From contig NZ_VFNP01000002.1 of the NCBI RefSeq assembly GCF_006715635.1, positions 1,922,001 through 1,986,000 of the forward strand: a DNA stretch of 64,000 bases, written 5' to 3'. The position numbers and the translations under genes were made by a program. Origin of the DNA: Streptomyces sp. SLBN-118. GTDB lineage: Bacteria; Actinomycetota; Actinomycetes; Streptomycetales; Streptomycetaceae. Of this stretch, positions 35,954-45,863 are shown one piece after another; within the stretch, counting starts at the first letter, position 1, and each line of letters opens with the position of its first letter. The notes beneath the pieces were generated by a model. That model did not search any database. It was given only the letters and a program-made list of their open reading frames with translations, and was not told the DNA's origin.

Positions 35954-36973
35954 GTGACGTACAAGGCTGAGTACATCTGGATCGACGGCACCGAGCCGAC
36001 CGCCAAGCTTCGCTCGAAGACGAAGATACTCGATGACGGCGCCGAGCTGCCCATCTGGGGCTTCGACGGATCCAGCACCAACCAGGCCGAGGGCCACGCG
36101 TCCGACCGGGTGCTCAAGCCGGTCTTCTCCTGCCCGGACCCGATCCGCGGCGGCGACGACGTCCTCGTGATGTGCGAGGTCCTCAACACGGACATGACCC
36201 CGCACGAGTCCAACACGCGTGCCGCGCTCGCCGAGGTCGCCGACAGGTTCGCCGCCCAGGAGCCGATCTTCGGCATCGAGCAGGAGTACACCTTCTTCAA
36301 GGGTGCCCGTCCCCTCGGCTTCCCCGAGGGCGGCTTCCCGGCCGCGCAGGGCGGCTACTACTGCGGTGTCGGCTCGGACGAGATCTTCGGCCGTGACGTC
36401 GTCGAGGCACACCTCGAGAACTGCCTCAAGGCGGGCCTGGGTATCTCCGGCATCAACGCCGAGGTCATGCCCGGCCAGTGGGAGTTCCAGGTCGGCCCAC
36501 TGTCTCCGCTGGTGGTCTCCGACCAGCTGTGGGTGGCCCGCTGGCTGCTCTACCGCACCGCCGAGGACTTCGAGGTCTCCGCGACGCTCGACCCCAAGCC
36601 GGTGAAGGGCGACTGGAACGGTGCGGGCGCGCACACCAACTTCTCGACCAAGGCGATGCGCGAGGGCTACGACGCGATCATCACCGCCTGCGAGTCACTT
36701 GGCGAGGGCTCCAAGCCGCTCGACCACGTCAAGAACTACGGCGCGGGCATCGACGACCGGCTGACCGGCCTGCACGAGACCGCCCCGTGGAACGAGTACA
36801 GCTACGGCGTCTCCGACCGCGGCGCCTCGGTCCGTATCCCGTGGCAGGTCGAGCAGGACGGCAAGGGCTACATCGAGGACCGCCGCCCGAACGCCAACGT
36901 CGACCCCTACGTCGTCACGCGGCTGCTCGTCGACACCTGCTGCACCGCACTGGAGAAGGCCGGCCAGGTCTGA
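35954..36973 (+). CDS. glnII: Glutamine synthetase type II (eukaryote-like)
   Basis: 339 residues, the length of GSII rather than GSI (469). The signatures YIWIDGTEPTAKLRSK and PIWGFDGSSTNQAEG at the N-terminus and PGQWEFQVG plus GDWNGAGAHTNFSTKAMR are GSII motifs. There is no adenylylation loop, so control is transcriptional. It forms glutamine under nitrogen limitation and needs Mg-ATP. GTG start behind AAGGATGAGG. It is monocistronic: GlnR box upstream, hairpin downstream. It duplicates the activity of glnA at 18 kb. Confidence 0.97.
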   Translation: MTYKAEYIWIDGTEPTAKLRSKTKILDDGAELPIWGFDGSSTNQAEGHASDRVLKPVFSCPDPIRGGDDVLVMCEVLNTDMTPHESNTRAALAEVADRFAAQEPIFGIEQEYTFFKGARPLGFPEGGFPAAQGGYYCGVGSDEIFGRDVVEAHLENCLKAGLGISGINAEVMPGQWEFQVGPLSPLVVSDQLWVARWLLYRTAEDFEVSATLDPKPVKGDWNGAGAHTNFSTKAMREGYDAIITACESLGEGSKPLDHVKNYGAGIDDRLTGLHETAPWNEYSYGVSDRGASVRIPWQVEQDGKGYIEDRRPNANVDPYVVTRLLVDTCCTALEKAGQV

Positions 36974-36994
36974 TCCCAGCGTCATACCGTTTCC

Positions 36995-37029
36995 AAGGGC
37001 GTCCACCGGTCCGGCCGGTGGACGCCCTT
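36995..37029 (+). terminator. Hairpin terminator after glnII
   Basis: Perfect 15-bp inverted repeat (36995-37009 and 37015-37029) with a 5-nt loop, 22 bp after the stop codon. Confidence 0.88.
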
Positions 37030-37119
37030 CGGCGTGCCTCAGGGAGAGGGAAGCACGAGCCGTAGCACGCTGCGGGACGGGGAGTGCCTGGTCGTCATGT
37101 CATCTGTTTCAATGGGCAC

Positions 37120-37615
37120 ATGGCCAGCCACCAGCACATCGCGACGGGTCGCACCGACCTCGAGCCGTTCTTGCCTTCCCGGCAGCACCATGACTTCGAC
37201 CGGGTGTGTTGCCGCGCGGTGAACGCGCAGGCCCTCTAAAGCCGCTCACCCCGGTCTTCGGCCGGCGCGCACGACGTACGTCCGTCCTCGTACCGGCCGA
37301 TCAGCAGCCGGAGCAGGAGCCGGGCGATCAGAGCGACGGTCCCGTACGGATCGACTCGGAGCGGCGTACCGCCCTGGTGGACGGGCGGCCGCTGGATCTG
37401 ACCTACCTCGAGTTCGAACTGCTGGCGCATCTTGTCGCGCACCCCCACCGGGTGCACACGCGCGACCAGTTGGTGACCACAGTCTGGGGTTACGGGCACG
37501 TGGGCGACGGCCGGACCGTCGACGTCCATGTGGCCCGGCTGCGCCGGAAGCTGGGCGCCGAGCGGCGCCTTCGATCCAGACGGTGCGGCGGGTCGGCTAC
37601 AAGTACACGCCATAG
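37120..37615 (+). pseudogene. Frameshifted OmpR/PhoB-type winged-helix regulator remnant
   Basis: The body is a DNA-binding effector domain without receiver (RIDSERRTALVDG, TYLEFELLAHLVAHP, VHTRDQLVTTVWGYGHVG, DVHVARLRRKLGAE). Its last strands (SIQTVRRVGYKYTP, then TAG at 37613) lie in a different frame, a one-base loss near 37565. The N-terminus starts at ATG 37120 in a third frame (MASHQHIATGRTDLEPF...) and reaches TAA at 37237, again one base out. Ancestrally this was one 160-odd-residue gene. Sequencing error is possible. Placement right after glnII invites a role in nitrogen control in relatives, but nothing here proves it. Confidence 0.72.
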
Positions 37616-37703
37616 CCACCGGCCTCGTGGCCGCTCGCCCTCGCATTTCCCTGGCAGCGGAATCGCTGTGCCAAGGGCCGTACCACCAGGCAGAGTCGCC
37701 GGT

Positions 37704-38699
37704 ATGAGACTTCTGATTCTGGGGGGCACGGAATTCGTCGGCCGTGCGGTGGCCGAGTCGGCGTCGGCCCGCGGCTGGGAGGTCACCGTCTTCCATCGCG
37801 GGCGGCACGAAGCACCCGCCGGTTCGGCCACGCTGCTCGGCGACCGCACGGCCCCGGACGGCCTGGCGGCGCTCGCCGAGGGAGAGTGGGACGTCGTCGT
37901 CGACACGTGGTCGGCGGCGCCTTCCGCCGTGCGGGACACGGCCCGGCTGCTCGCGGGACGCGCCGGTCGCTATGTCTATGTGTCGAGCTCTTCCGTGTAC
38001 GCCTGGCCGCCGGGCCCGGGTTACGACGAGACCAGCCAGGTCGTTGAGAGCTCTCCCGACGCGGACGACGTGCCGTACGCGGAGGCCAAGCGGGGCGGTG
38101 AACTGGCCGCGGTCGAGTCCTTCGGCGAGGACCGCGCGCTGCTGGTCCGCGCGGGCCTGATCATCGGCCCGTGGGAGAACATCGGCCGCCTGCCGTGGTG
38201 GCTGAACCGGATCGCCCGCGGCGGCCCGGTCCTCGCACCGGGCCCGCGGGACACTCCGCTGCAGTACGTCGACGTACGCGACCTGGCGGACTGGATGCTC
38301 CAGGCGGCCGAGCGGGGGCTGAGCGGTCCGTACAACGTGGTGAGCGAGCAGGGGCATACGACGATCGGGGAACTGCTGGAGGCGTGCGGGCGGGCGACGG
38401 GTTCGGCGCCGGAGTTCAGGTGGACGCCGGCGGAGGCGATCCTCGCGGCGGGCGTCGAGCCCTGGACGGACCTGCCGATCTGGATCCCCTCGGCCGAGCA
38501 GCCCGAGCTCTACGGCGCGGTGCACAACGTCGGGGTCGCGAAGGCAGTCGGAGCGGGGCTGCGGTGCCGGCCCGTCGGCGAGACGGTGGCGGACACGTGG
38601 GCGTGGCTCCAGTCCATCGGGGGAACGGCGCCGCAGCGGCCGGACCGGCCGGTGGTGGGGCTGTCGCGGGACGTGGAGGCAAAGCTTCTGGGCGGCTGA
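37704..38699 (+). CDS. NAD-dependent epimerase/dehydratase family protein
   Basis: 331 residues. MRLLILGGTEFVGRAVA is the NAD(P) loop of the extended-SDR 'reductase' type, followed by VFHRGRH (adenosine-binding Arg), YVSSSSVYAW and YAEAKRGGEL (YxxxK). The C-terminal part has GPYNVVSEQG and ends in a domain like mRNA-binding/CSP41 or isoflavone-reductase-like SDRs. The substrate is unknown. No clear ribosome site; the start is fixed by the Rossmann fold. It stands alone between the broken regulator and a convergent acetyltransferase gene. Confidence 0.87.
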   Translation: MRLLILGGTEFVGRAVAESASARGWEVTVFHRGRHEAPAGSATLLGDRTAPDGLAALAEGEWDVVVDTWSAAPSAVRDTARLLAGRAGRYVYVSSSSVYAWPPGPGYDETSQVVESSPDADDVPYAEAKRGGELAAVESFGEDRALLVRAGLIIGPWENIGRLPWWLNRIARGGPVLAPGPRDTPLQYVDVRDLADWMLQAAERGLSGPYNVVSEQGHTTIGELLEACGRATGSAPEFRWTPAEAILAAGVEPWTDLPIWIPSAEQPELYGAVHNVGVAKAVGAGLRCRPVGETVADTWAWLQSIGGTAPQRPDRPVVGLSRDVEAKLLGG

Positions 38700-38765
38700 C
38701 GGTTCGCCTGCTGGGCTGAATGTGCGGCCCAGCCCTGGCCGTCCGGGACGTCAGTAGGCAGCCTG

Positions 38766-39299
38766 TCAGGCCTCGTACTCGGTGAGGTCGATCGCGTAGA
38801 CGTGCAGCGGGAAGCCGGACACCGGGTGCGTCGTCTCGCGGTCCAGGTGCATGCCGAGCTTGCGCATCACGTTCTCCGACGCGTCGTTGCCCAGCCGAGC
38901 GATGCTGATCACCCGCTCCAGGCCGCGGTCCGTGAGCGCGAACTCCAGTGTGGCGGCGGCGGCTTCGGAGGCGTACCCCTGACCCCAGTACGGGGTGCCG
39001 AGCCGCCAGCCGATCTCCACCGCGGGCAGCACCTCGGGCAGGAAGGCGGGCACGGACAGGCCGACGAAGCCCGCCAGTTCCCCCGAGGCGAGCAGTTCGA
39101 CGGCGAAGAGACCGAAGCCCTCCTCGTCCCACTCCTCCTCCCAGCGCTCGATGTCCTCGGCGGTCCGCTCCGCATCGCGTACGGAGCCGTCTCCGATCCA
39201 CTGCATGACCTGCGGGTCCGCGTTGATTTCGGCCATGGGGGCCAGGTCGTCCTCGCGCCAGCGGCGCAGCAGGAGCCTGGGGGTGTGGATCTCGGTCAT
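38766..39299 (-). CDS. GNAT family N-acetyltransferase (RimJ/RimL type)
   Basis: 177 residues. The RimJ-like start [21 protein letters not shown] precedes [21 protein letters not shown] (acetyl-CoA loop) and [17 protein letters not shown] (motif B). ATG at 39299; upstream frame without homology is excluded. The substrate is unknown. It is divergent from the DUF1996 gene with 198 bp between. Confidence 0.88.
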   Translation of the reverse strand: MTEIHTPRLLLRRWREDDLAPMAEINADPQVMQWIGDGSVRDAERTAEDIERWEEEWDEEGFGLFAVELLASGELAGFVGLSVPAFLPEVLPAVEIGWRLGTPYWGQGYASEAAAATLEFALTDRGLERVISIARLGNDASENVMRKLGMHLDRETTHPVSGFPLHVYAIDLTEYEA

Positions 39300-39497
39300 G
39301 CGCCCCATCCTGCCATCCCGGCCGCCGTCCGACTTCGGCCCAATCCACCGGGTTTGCTTCTGGAGAATTCTACGAATTGCTGCTTCAAACCCGCTCTGCT
39401 TGAACACCCCATGAGCCCCACCCGTATGGAACGTCGCGCTTCTCCCTCAGCCGGGACCCCCTTATACCCACACCCGGCGACGAAGCAGAGGAGTTCC

Positions 39498-41045
39498 ATG
39501 GGACGCACAAGAAAACGCTCGACGCTGGCGAACCGGGCGATCGTTGCCTCCGCCGCATTGATCCTGGGCGGGGGTGGGCTGGTCGCGGTCAATGTGTATG
39601 CATCCGCGGGCGAAGGCTGGTCCTGGTCCGGTCAGGGAAACGAGCAGACGCAGACGAAGAACGCCGGAGCTGAGATCTCCACGATCGACTGCCCCGAGGT
39701 CGCGAACGATATCCGCGAGGTGCCCGACCAGGCACGCGCGGAGGTCGACGGGGAACTGGCGAAGATGGACAGCCAGATCACCGACGCGTACAAGCAGTTC
39801 GCTGACCAGAAGGAGGAGATCGAACGGGATCCACAGCTGGCTCAGAACGCCATTCTGAATCCGCTGAAGGACAAGCGGACGGCGAGCATCGAGCGTATTT
39901 CCATCGCGATCGGCCGGTCCGGCCGGCCGCCCCAGGGACTTGACTCCCTCGCTCAGTGCAGCCTGCGCGCCGACGACAACGCCGGCGACCAGGGCGACCA
40001 GAACGGCGACCAGAACAACGACAACGGGCAGAACGACAACGGCCAGGACGGCGGTCAGAATGGTGACCAAAATGGCGGCCAGGACGACAATCAGGGCAAT
40101 GACCAGGGCAATGACAATGGTCAGGGCGACAATCAGGGCGACGGCAACGGACAGGGCGGCAATGGTCCCGAAGCATCCGACTTCGTAGACATCCAGTCCG
40201 TCCAGCCCAACGTCCAGCAGCCGCGGCAGCGCCGCGGCGGTTCCCGAGGTTCGTTCGTCACCCAGTGCGGAAAGAACGAGAACGGCAAGTTCAATCCGGA
40301 CAATGTCATCGTCGCCCCTGGTGTGAGCAATGGCGCGCACCATATGCACGACTACGTCGGCAATCAGGCCAACGACGCTTTTGCCAGCGACGACGATCTC
40401 GCCAACGGGGACACCAGTTGCCAGAACCAGGGCGACAAGTCCACGTACTACTGGCCCGTGCTGCGTCTGCAGAACGGACAGAACGAGAACGACGCCAATG
40501 CGGACGGCGGCGGCAAGGACAAGAACGTCGGAGAGATCCAGACTCCGTCCGAGGTCACGCTGAATTTCGTCGGCAACCCGGTCAGCAAGGTGACCGCGAT
40601 GCCCCGCTTCCTGCGCATCATCACCGGTGACGCCAAGGCATTCGTCAACGGCGACGCCAACGCGAACGCGTCGTGGAGCTGCACCGGTTTCGAGGACCGT
40701 CAGCTGAAGGACAAATACCCGATCTGCCCCCAGGGCAGCCAGGTGGTGCGGTCCTTCAAGTTCCAGAGCTGCTGGGACGGTCAGAACACCGACAGCGCCA
40801 ATCACCGCACCCACGTGGCCTTCGCGGACGCCAATGGCCAGTGCGGCAATGGCTTCAAGGCGATTCCGCAGCTTGTCCAGCGGATCGTCTACGACGTCCC
40901 GCCGGGTCCCGGTTTCGCGGTCGACTCCTTCCCCGAGCAGCTGCACAAGCCGGTCACGGACCACGGTGACTTCATCAACGTCTTCGACGAGAACCTCATG
41001 AACAAGGTGGTGAACTGCATCAACAACGGTCAGAAGTGCCAGTGA
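39498..41045 (+). CDS. Secreted DUF1996 protein with helical N-terminal module and Asn/Gln/Asp/Gly linker
   Basis: 515 residues. A basic signal peptide ([22 protein letters not shown]) leads to a helical module with Cys65 and Cys154, an about 60-residue low-complexity linker of QNGD/NDNGQ repeats (160-223), and the DUF1996 domain (about 260-505) with [28 protein letters not shown] and [11 protein letters not shown]1996 is found in secreted fungal and actinomycete proteins; its function is unproven. ATG behind AGAGGAG. The layout is the same as the protein at 31769. Confidence 0.9.
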   Translation: MGRTRKRSTLANRAIVASAALILGGGGLVAVNVYASAGEGWSWSGQGNEQTQTKNAGAEISTIDCPEVANDIREVPDQARAEVDGELAKMDSQITDAYKQFADQKEEIERDPQLAQNAILNPLKDKRTASIERISIAIGRSGRPPQGLDSLAQCSLRADDNAGDQGDQNGDQNNDNGQNDNGQDGGQNGDQNGGQDDNQGNDQGNDNGQGDNQGDGNGQGGNGPEASDFVDIQSVQPNVQQPRQRRGGSRGSFVTQCGKNENGKFNPDNVIVAPGVSNGAHHMHDYVGNQANDAFASDDDLANGDTSCQNQGDKSTYYWPVLRLQNGQNENDANADGGGKDKNVGEIQTPSEVTLNFVGNPVSKVTAMPRFLRIITGDAKAFVNGDANANASWSCTGFEDRQLKDKYPICPQGSQVVRSFKFQSCWDGQNTDSANHRTHVAFADANGQCGNGFKAIPQLVQRIVYDVPPGPGFAVDSFPEQLHKPVTDHGDFINVFDENLMNKVVNCINNGQKCQ

Positions 41046-41070
41046 CCGCTGACACGATCACCTGATACGG

Positions 41071-41105
41071 CCGGATCGGCTCCCCTGGAAGGGGGGCCGA
41101 TCCGG
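41071..41105. terminator. Hairpin between DUF1996 and lipoprotein genes
   Basis: 10-bp perfect stem (41071-41080 and 41096-41105) followed by TCGTTTTCTG, between two convergent genes. Confidence 0.8.
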
Positions 41106-41115
41106 TCGTTTTCTG

Positions 41116-41604
41116 TCAGCTCCCGTCGTGTCCCGAGTGGCCGCCCTCGCTCCCGACAGTGTCACCGGTGCTCCCGGAGTGGTGCTCGGAGCCGGTCTCC
41201 ACCGTCCCGCCGAGCCGGCCGCGGAGCGCGGTCACCACCTTGGCGTCGCCGACCGCGACCCATCTGCGTCCCACCAGGTACGAGCCGCCGTAGTCGTTGG
41301 CCTCGTTGATCCATTCGCGCTGGCCCCGGTCGGTGGCGAAGGTGGCCAGCACATACTTGCCGTCGCCGGTCGTGCAGTTGGCCTGCCGCAGCTCGGCCGC
41401 GTCCGTCTGGATGTTCGGCTTGCACTGCGCCTGCTGGGCCAGCTGCTCCAGGGTGCCGGTCGCCGTCGTGGGGGCCTTGTCGCCATCCCCGCCACGCCCG
41501 TCGCCGTCGTCGCCCGATCCGCAGGCCGCGGCAAGGCTCAGTGCCAGAACTGCCAGTGCTGCGCGGGCCGTCCGCCTCGCGCCCGTGTTCGTACTCGTCC
41601 GCAT
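41116..41604 (-). CDS. Putative lipoprotein
   Basis: 162 residues. MRTSTNTGARRTARAALAV... is followed by a lipobox LAAAC (Cys about residue 28), then a Gly/Asp-rich linker and a globular part with two more cysteines (QCKPN, NCTTGDGKY). The tail is His/Gly/Ser-rich (HHSGSTGD, GGHSGHDGS) and could bind metal. No family is recognised. It would be anchored on the outer face of the membrane. It is transcribed away from the GH89 gene. Confidence 0.78.
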   Translation of the reverse strand: MRTSTNTGARRTARAALAVLALSLAAACGSGDDGDGRGGDGDKAPTTATGTLEQLAQQAQCKPNIQTDAAELRQANCTTGDGKYVLATFATDRGQREWINEANDYGGSYLVGRRWVAVGDAKVVTALRGRLGGTVETGSEHHSGSTGDTVGSEGGHSGHDGS

Positions 41605-41706
41605 CCAGCCATCGTGCCTTGTCGGCGGCCTTACGCGCCGCCGAACGCCCGGTAACCTGCGCGACGCACGCACCTGTTGTGACGTGAGCCACATGGAGGA
41701 GCGCCG

Positions 41707-44700
41707 ATGGCCGAGCTGTCGAGACGTACGGTGCTGGGCACCGCGGGAGCGATCGGCTTAGGTGCGTCACTCGCCGGGCACGCCCCGGCCGCCGCCGCAC
41801 CCGTGGCACCGTTCGCCACCGATCCTGCCCGGGAGGCTCTCGGGCGCCTGCTGCCCCGGCACGCCGGCCAGTTCCGGCTGCGGCCGCTGGAGGGTCCCGA
41901 GCGTTTCCGGGTCACCGGCTCCCGGGGCCTTGTCGAAGTCGAGGGCACCAGCCCGGCCGTACTGCTCACCGGGGTGCACTGGTACCTCAAGTACGTCTGC
42001 CGGGCGCACATCTCCTGGTCGGGCAGCCGGCTCGACCTGCCGGTGCTGCTGCCCGCGCCGCGCACGGCTCTGGAGCGCTCCGCCACCGTCCCGCACCGGT
42101 TCGCGTACAACGACACGCACGACGGCTACACCGCCCCGTACGCCGACTGGGCCCGCTGGGAGCGCCTGCTCGACGTCCTCGCCCTGCACGGCTGCAACGA
42201 AGTCCTGGTCACCCCCGGCCAGGAGGCCGTCTACCACCGGCTGCTGATGGACTTCGGCTACTCCGACACCGAGGCGCGCACCTGGCTGCCCGCCCCCTCG
42301 CACCAGCCCTGGTGGCTGCTGCAGAACATGAGCGGGTACGGCGGCCCGCTCTCCCCCGGGCTCATCGGCCGGCGCGCGGACCTCGGCAGGCGGATCACCG
42401 ACCGGATGAGGGAACTCGGGATGCACCCGGTCCTGCCCGGATACTTCGGCACGGTCCCGGACGGCTTCGCCGCCCGCAACCCCGGTGCCCGGGTCGTCCC
42501 CCAGGGCACCTGGAACGGGCTGCGCCGCCCCGACTGGCTGGACCCGCGCACCGAGAGATTCTCCGACGTCGCCGCGGCCTTCTACCGGCTCCAGGGGGAA
42601 CTGTTCGGCGAGACCCGTCACTTCAAGATGGACCTGCTGCACGAGGGCGGCACCCCGGGGGACGTCCCGGTCGCCGATGCCGCCCGCGCCGTCGAGTCCT
42701 CCCTCCAGAGAGCCCGGCCCGGCGCCACCTGGGTGATCCTCGGCTGGCAGTCCAATCCGCGGCCCGCACTGCTCGACGCCGTCGACACGGACCGGGTGCT
42801 GATCGTGGACGGGCTCTCCGATCTGGACACGGTCACCGACCGCGAGAGGGAGTGGGGCGGGGCCCCTTACGCCTTCGGCACCATTCCGAACTTCGGCGGG
42901 CGTACGACCATCGGCGCGAACACCGACCGGTGGACGGCGAAGTTCACAGCCTGGCGCGACAAGCCGGGCAGCGCGCTGGCCGGAACGGCGTACATGCCGG
43001 AGGCCGCCGAGCGCGACCCCGCGGCGCTGGAGCTGTTCAGCGAACTCGCCTGGCGCGAGGAGACGATCGACCGGGACGCGTGGTTCGAGGAGTACGCCGC
43101 ATTCCGCTACGGCCGCGAGGACGCCTCTGCGCGTACCGCCTTCGCCGCGCTCGCCGCCACGGCGTACAAGCTCACCAGCACCGACGGCCGGCCCTACGAC
43201 TCGCTGTTCTGCCGCCGCCCCGGGATGACCTCCGCGATCGGCACCGCCTTCGATCCGGCTGGCTTCGACCGGGCGTTCGCGGCGCTGCTCGGCGTACGGC
43301 CCTCGCTGCGCGACTCGGACACCTACCGGCACGATGTGACCGACCTTGCCCGCCAGGCCCTCGCCAACCGCTCCCGCACCCTTCAGCTTCCTCTGCGTGC
43401 CGCCTATCAGAACAAGGACGTCGACGCCTTCCGCGCCGTCTCGGCACTGTGGCTGAAGCTCATGCGGCTGAGCGACACGATGGCGGGCTGTCACCGCTCC
43501 TTCCTGCTCGGCCCCTGGCTGGAGGACGCCAAACGTCTGGCGACCAGCGCGGACGAGGCGGTCGAGCTGGAGCGCACGGCCCGGGCGCTGATCACCACCT
43601 GGGCGGACCGGGCCGCGGCCGGTCAGCTCAGCAACTACGCCAACCGCGACTGGCACGGGCTGATCAACGATGTCCACCTGCCTCAGTGGGAGGCCTTTCT
43701 GGAGGAGCTGGCCACCGCGCTGGCCGAGGGCCGCGCCCCCACGCCCTTCGACTGGTATCCGGCCGAGGAGGCCTGGACGAAGGACCGGCGCGCCTATCCG
43801 GTGCGCGCCACGGGGGACGCGTACCGCACCGCCCGCAGGGTGTACGACACCCTCGCCGCCGCCCCCTACCAGGGCTACGTCGACGTCACCGTGAACCCGC
43901 CCGCCTTCACACCCGGCAGCACCGGCACCGTCACGGCCGCCTTCCGCAACCTCAACGGGCTGCGCTCCACCGGCCGCGTCGACATCGAGCTGACCGGCCC
44001 GGACGCCGAGCCACTGGGCGACACCTTCCTGGACAGTGTCCCGGCGGGAGGCACCGGCACGGTCTCCTGGCGGGTGACGGCCCCGGCCGATTCCCTCGAC
44101 GAGCCGCTGCGCGCGATGCCGTACGCGCTGCGCACGCAGTACGGGCCACGCGGTGAGGAGCGCGTGGCCGTCCCCCAGCGGGGCTCGCTGTTCCTCGCAT
44201 CGCCGCTGGACACCTGGTGGCGCACGTACACCAGCAACGCGGCCGTCTTCGGGCAGGCAGGCGACCGGCTCGCGATCAACGGCGGGGGCACCGACCTGTG
44301 GCAGGGCACCGCCCACTTCGGCACCGCCTTTTCCGAGGGCGGCCTGACGGTGGGCGCGAGCGTCGAGCTGCGGGTGGACTCCCAGGACAGCACGAGCGGT
44401 TGGGCCCGGGCGGGCATCGTCGTCCGCAACGGCCTCGCGCGGCCGGGCGGCGCCGGTTTCCTGAACCTGGCCGCCACTCCCGGGCAGGGCGTCGTCCTGT
44501 CGTACGACACGAACGGCGACGGGACCCTCGACACGTACAAACGCATCCTGGGTGTCAAGGCACCGGTGCTGCTCCGGCTGACCCGCAACGCCGGAACCTC
44601 CTTCACCGGCTCCTGCTCGACGGACGGCGGCACCGCCTGGCGCACGGTCGCCACGGTCCTGGTTCCGGGGGCCGCGGACGTCCAGGACGTGGGGCTTTTC

Positions 44701-44769
44701 ATGAGCGCGGCCAACGGCGGCGGAGGAGCGCGCGGCACGGTCCACTTCAGCGGGTGGTCGGTCACATAG
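41707..44769 (+). CDS. Secreted alpha-N-acetylglucosaminidase, family GH89
   Basis: 1020 residues. A Tat signal (SRRTVLGTAGAIGLGASL) is followed by the NAGLU-like core: FAYNDTHDGY, DWARWERLLDVLALHGCNEVLV, GMHPVLPGYFG, then a TIM-barrel segment HFKMDLLHEGG with the Glu expected as acid/base, and a helical C-terminal part to about residue 730. An Ig-like domain (about 735-830) and a lectin-type C-terminal domain (about 840-1020) follow. The enzyme releases GlcNAc from alpha-linked glycans outside the cell. ATG behind GGAGGAG. Leu18 in the signal is TTA, so bldA may gate export. Confidence 0.9.
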   Translation: MAELSRRTVLGTAGAIGLGASLAGHAPAAAAPVAPFATDPAREALGRLLPRHAGQFRLRPLEGPERFRVTGSRGLVEVEGTSPAVLLTGVHWYLKYVCRAHISWSGSRLDLPVLLPAPRTALERSATVPHRFAYNDTHDGYTAPYADWARWERLLDVLALHGCNEVLVTPGQEAVYHRLLMDFGYSDTEARTWLPAPSHQPWWLLQNMSGYGGPLSPGLIGRRADLGRRITDRMRELGMHPVLPGYFGTVPDGFAARNPGARVVPQGTWNGLRRPDWLDPRTERFSDVAAAFYRLQGELFGETRHFKMDLLHEGGTPGDVPVADAARAVESSLQRARPGATWVILGWQSNPRPALLDAVDTDRVLIVDGLSDLDTVTDREREWGGAPYAFGTIPNFGGRTTIGANTDRWTAKFTAWRDKPGSALAGTAYMPEAAERDPAALELFSELAWREETIDRDAWFEEYAAFRYGREDASARTAFAALAATAYKLTSTDGRPYDSLFCRRPGMTSAIGTAFDPAGFDRAFAALLGVRPSLRDSDTYRHDVTDLARQALANRSRTLQLPLRAAYQNKDVDAFRAVSALWLKLMRLSDTMAGCHRSFLLGPWLEDAKRLATSADEAVELERTARALITTWADRAAAGQLSNYANRDWHGLINDVHLPQWEAFLEELATALAEGRAPTPFDWYPAEEAWTKDRRAYPVRATGDAYRTARRVYDTLAAAPYQGYVDVTVNPPAFTPGSTGTVTAAFRNLNGLRSTGRVDIELTGPDAEPLGDTFLDSVPAGGTGTVSWRVTAPADSLDEPLRAMPYALRTQYGPRGEERVAVPQRGSLFLASPLDTWWRTYTSNAAVFGQAGDRLAINGGGTDLWQGTAHFGTAFSEGGLTVGASVELRVDSQDSTSGWARAGIVVRNGLARPGGAGFLNLAATPGQGVVLSYDTNGDGTLDTYKRILGVKAPVLLRLTRNAGTSFTGSCSTDGGTAWRTVATVLVPGAADVQDVGLFMSAANGGGGARGTVHFSGWSVT

Positions 44770-44818
44770 GTTGTTTACATTGATATCGCCCCTTTTCTGA
44801 GCCAGGGAGCCGCCCGCC

Positions 44819-45613
44819 ATGACAGCGATCCCCGCCACCACCGTCGCCAATCTCCGCGACCTCGGAGGCACACCCCTGCCCGCGGGCCATGCCGTGCGCT
44901 CCGGTCTGCTCTTCCGCTCCGGGCAGCTCGACCGGCTCGATCCCACCGCCGATTCCGTGGTCGCCGCCCTCGGGATCCGCACGATCGTGGACTTCCGCAC
45001 GGAAGCCGAACGCCTTGCCCGCCCGGACCGCATTCCGGCCGGCGGCCGGCTGCTCCTCGCCGACGTACTCGCCGACCGGGTCGCCTCCGGGCTGCTGCCG
45101 GCCGTCGCCAAGCTCAAGCAGGTGCTGGCCGATCCGGTGCTCACCGAGAGGGAGTTGGGAGGCGGCCGGGCCCAGCAGATGTTCGCCGACACCTATCGCG
45201 GCTTTGTCGCCTCCGACTCGGCGCGCACCGCCTACCGCGCCTTCCTGACCGAGGTGGCGGACCCCGATGCCGGCCCGCTGCTCTTCCACTGCACGGCGGG
45301 CAAGGACCGCACCGGCTGGGCCGCGACGATCGTCCTCACCCTGCTCGGTGCGCCGCCCGAAGCGGTGGAGGCCGAGTACCTCTCCGTCAATCCGGCGGTA
45401 CGGCAGGCCTTCGCACCGCTCATCGAAGGCTTCATCGCACAGGGCGGCGACCCCGAGACCGCCCTCGCGGTGATCGGCGTCGTGCCCGAGTATCTGGCGG
45501 CCGCGCTGAACGAGGTCGATGCCCGCTACGGCACGATGGAGAAGTACGTGGTCGAAGGGCTCGGCGTGCCGGTCCAGGCGATCGAGCGCATCCACGAACG
45601 GCTGGCCGGTTAG
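44819..45613 (+). CDS. Tyrosine-protein phosphatase (LpdP/Iph type)
   Basis: 264 residues. The signature HCTAGKDRTG gives the catalytic Cys and Arg of dual-specificity / tyrosine phosphatases; NLRDLGG and GLLFRSGQL at the start and DFRTEAER (general acid Asp region) are typical of the PtpB-like class. It would remove phosphate from proteins or phosphoinositides. No signal peptide. ATG behind AGGGAG. The stop codon TAG lies inside the left end of a MITE-like element. Confidence 0.9.
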   Translation: MTAIPATTVANLRDLGGTPLPAGHAVRSGLLFRSGQLDRLDPTADSVVAALGIRTIVDFRTEAERLARPDRIPAGGRLLLADVLADRVASGLLPAVAKLKQVLADPVLTERELGGGRAQQMFADTYRGFVASDSARTAYRAFLTEVADPDAGPLLFHCTAGKDRTGWAATIVLTLLGAPPEAVEAEYLSVNPAVRQAFAPLIEGFIAQGGDPETALAVIGVVPEYLAAALNEVDARYGTMEKYVVEGLGVPVQAIERIHERLAG

Positions 45614-45800
45614 GTCCTGTCCGGTCGATCAGGCCGGATCAGTGAGCGGGGTCTGGTGCGTGCGATCGCAAGGCGGAGGATGGGGGTCCCCCCGCCGAAG
45701 GCAGGGGGAGAGACGACGCGGAGCGTCGGGGACTGACGACAACGCAGCGAGCGGGCGTGCCAGGGCACGCGAGCCCGGCAAGATCGGCCGGACAGGACCT
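45612..45800. mobile_element. MITE-like element with 19-bp terminal inverted repeats
   Basis: AGGTCCTGTCCGGTCGATC (45612-45630) and its inverse with one mismatch (45782-45800) bound 189 bp without coding capacity. The inside shares GTCTGGTGCGTGC(G/A)ATCGCAAGGCGGAGGAT (31 bp; 45651-45681) with the second element at 47934-47964. TTAG/CTGA at the borders is compatible with a YTAR-type target of IS5-like transposases. The element overlaps the phosphatase stop codon. Confidence 0.78.
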
Positions 45801-45863
45801 GAGAGGCACGCCCGGTCGGGTTGTGGCCGGTGACCATAGGACCATTCGCTCGTTCTGCTGAAC

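Noticed and set aside
41767..45192. Minus-strand open frame of 1141 codons opposite the GH89 and phosphatase genes
   Set aside because: Shadow of the two real genes; rich in Arg, Val and Gly with no motifs.
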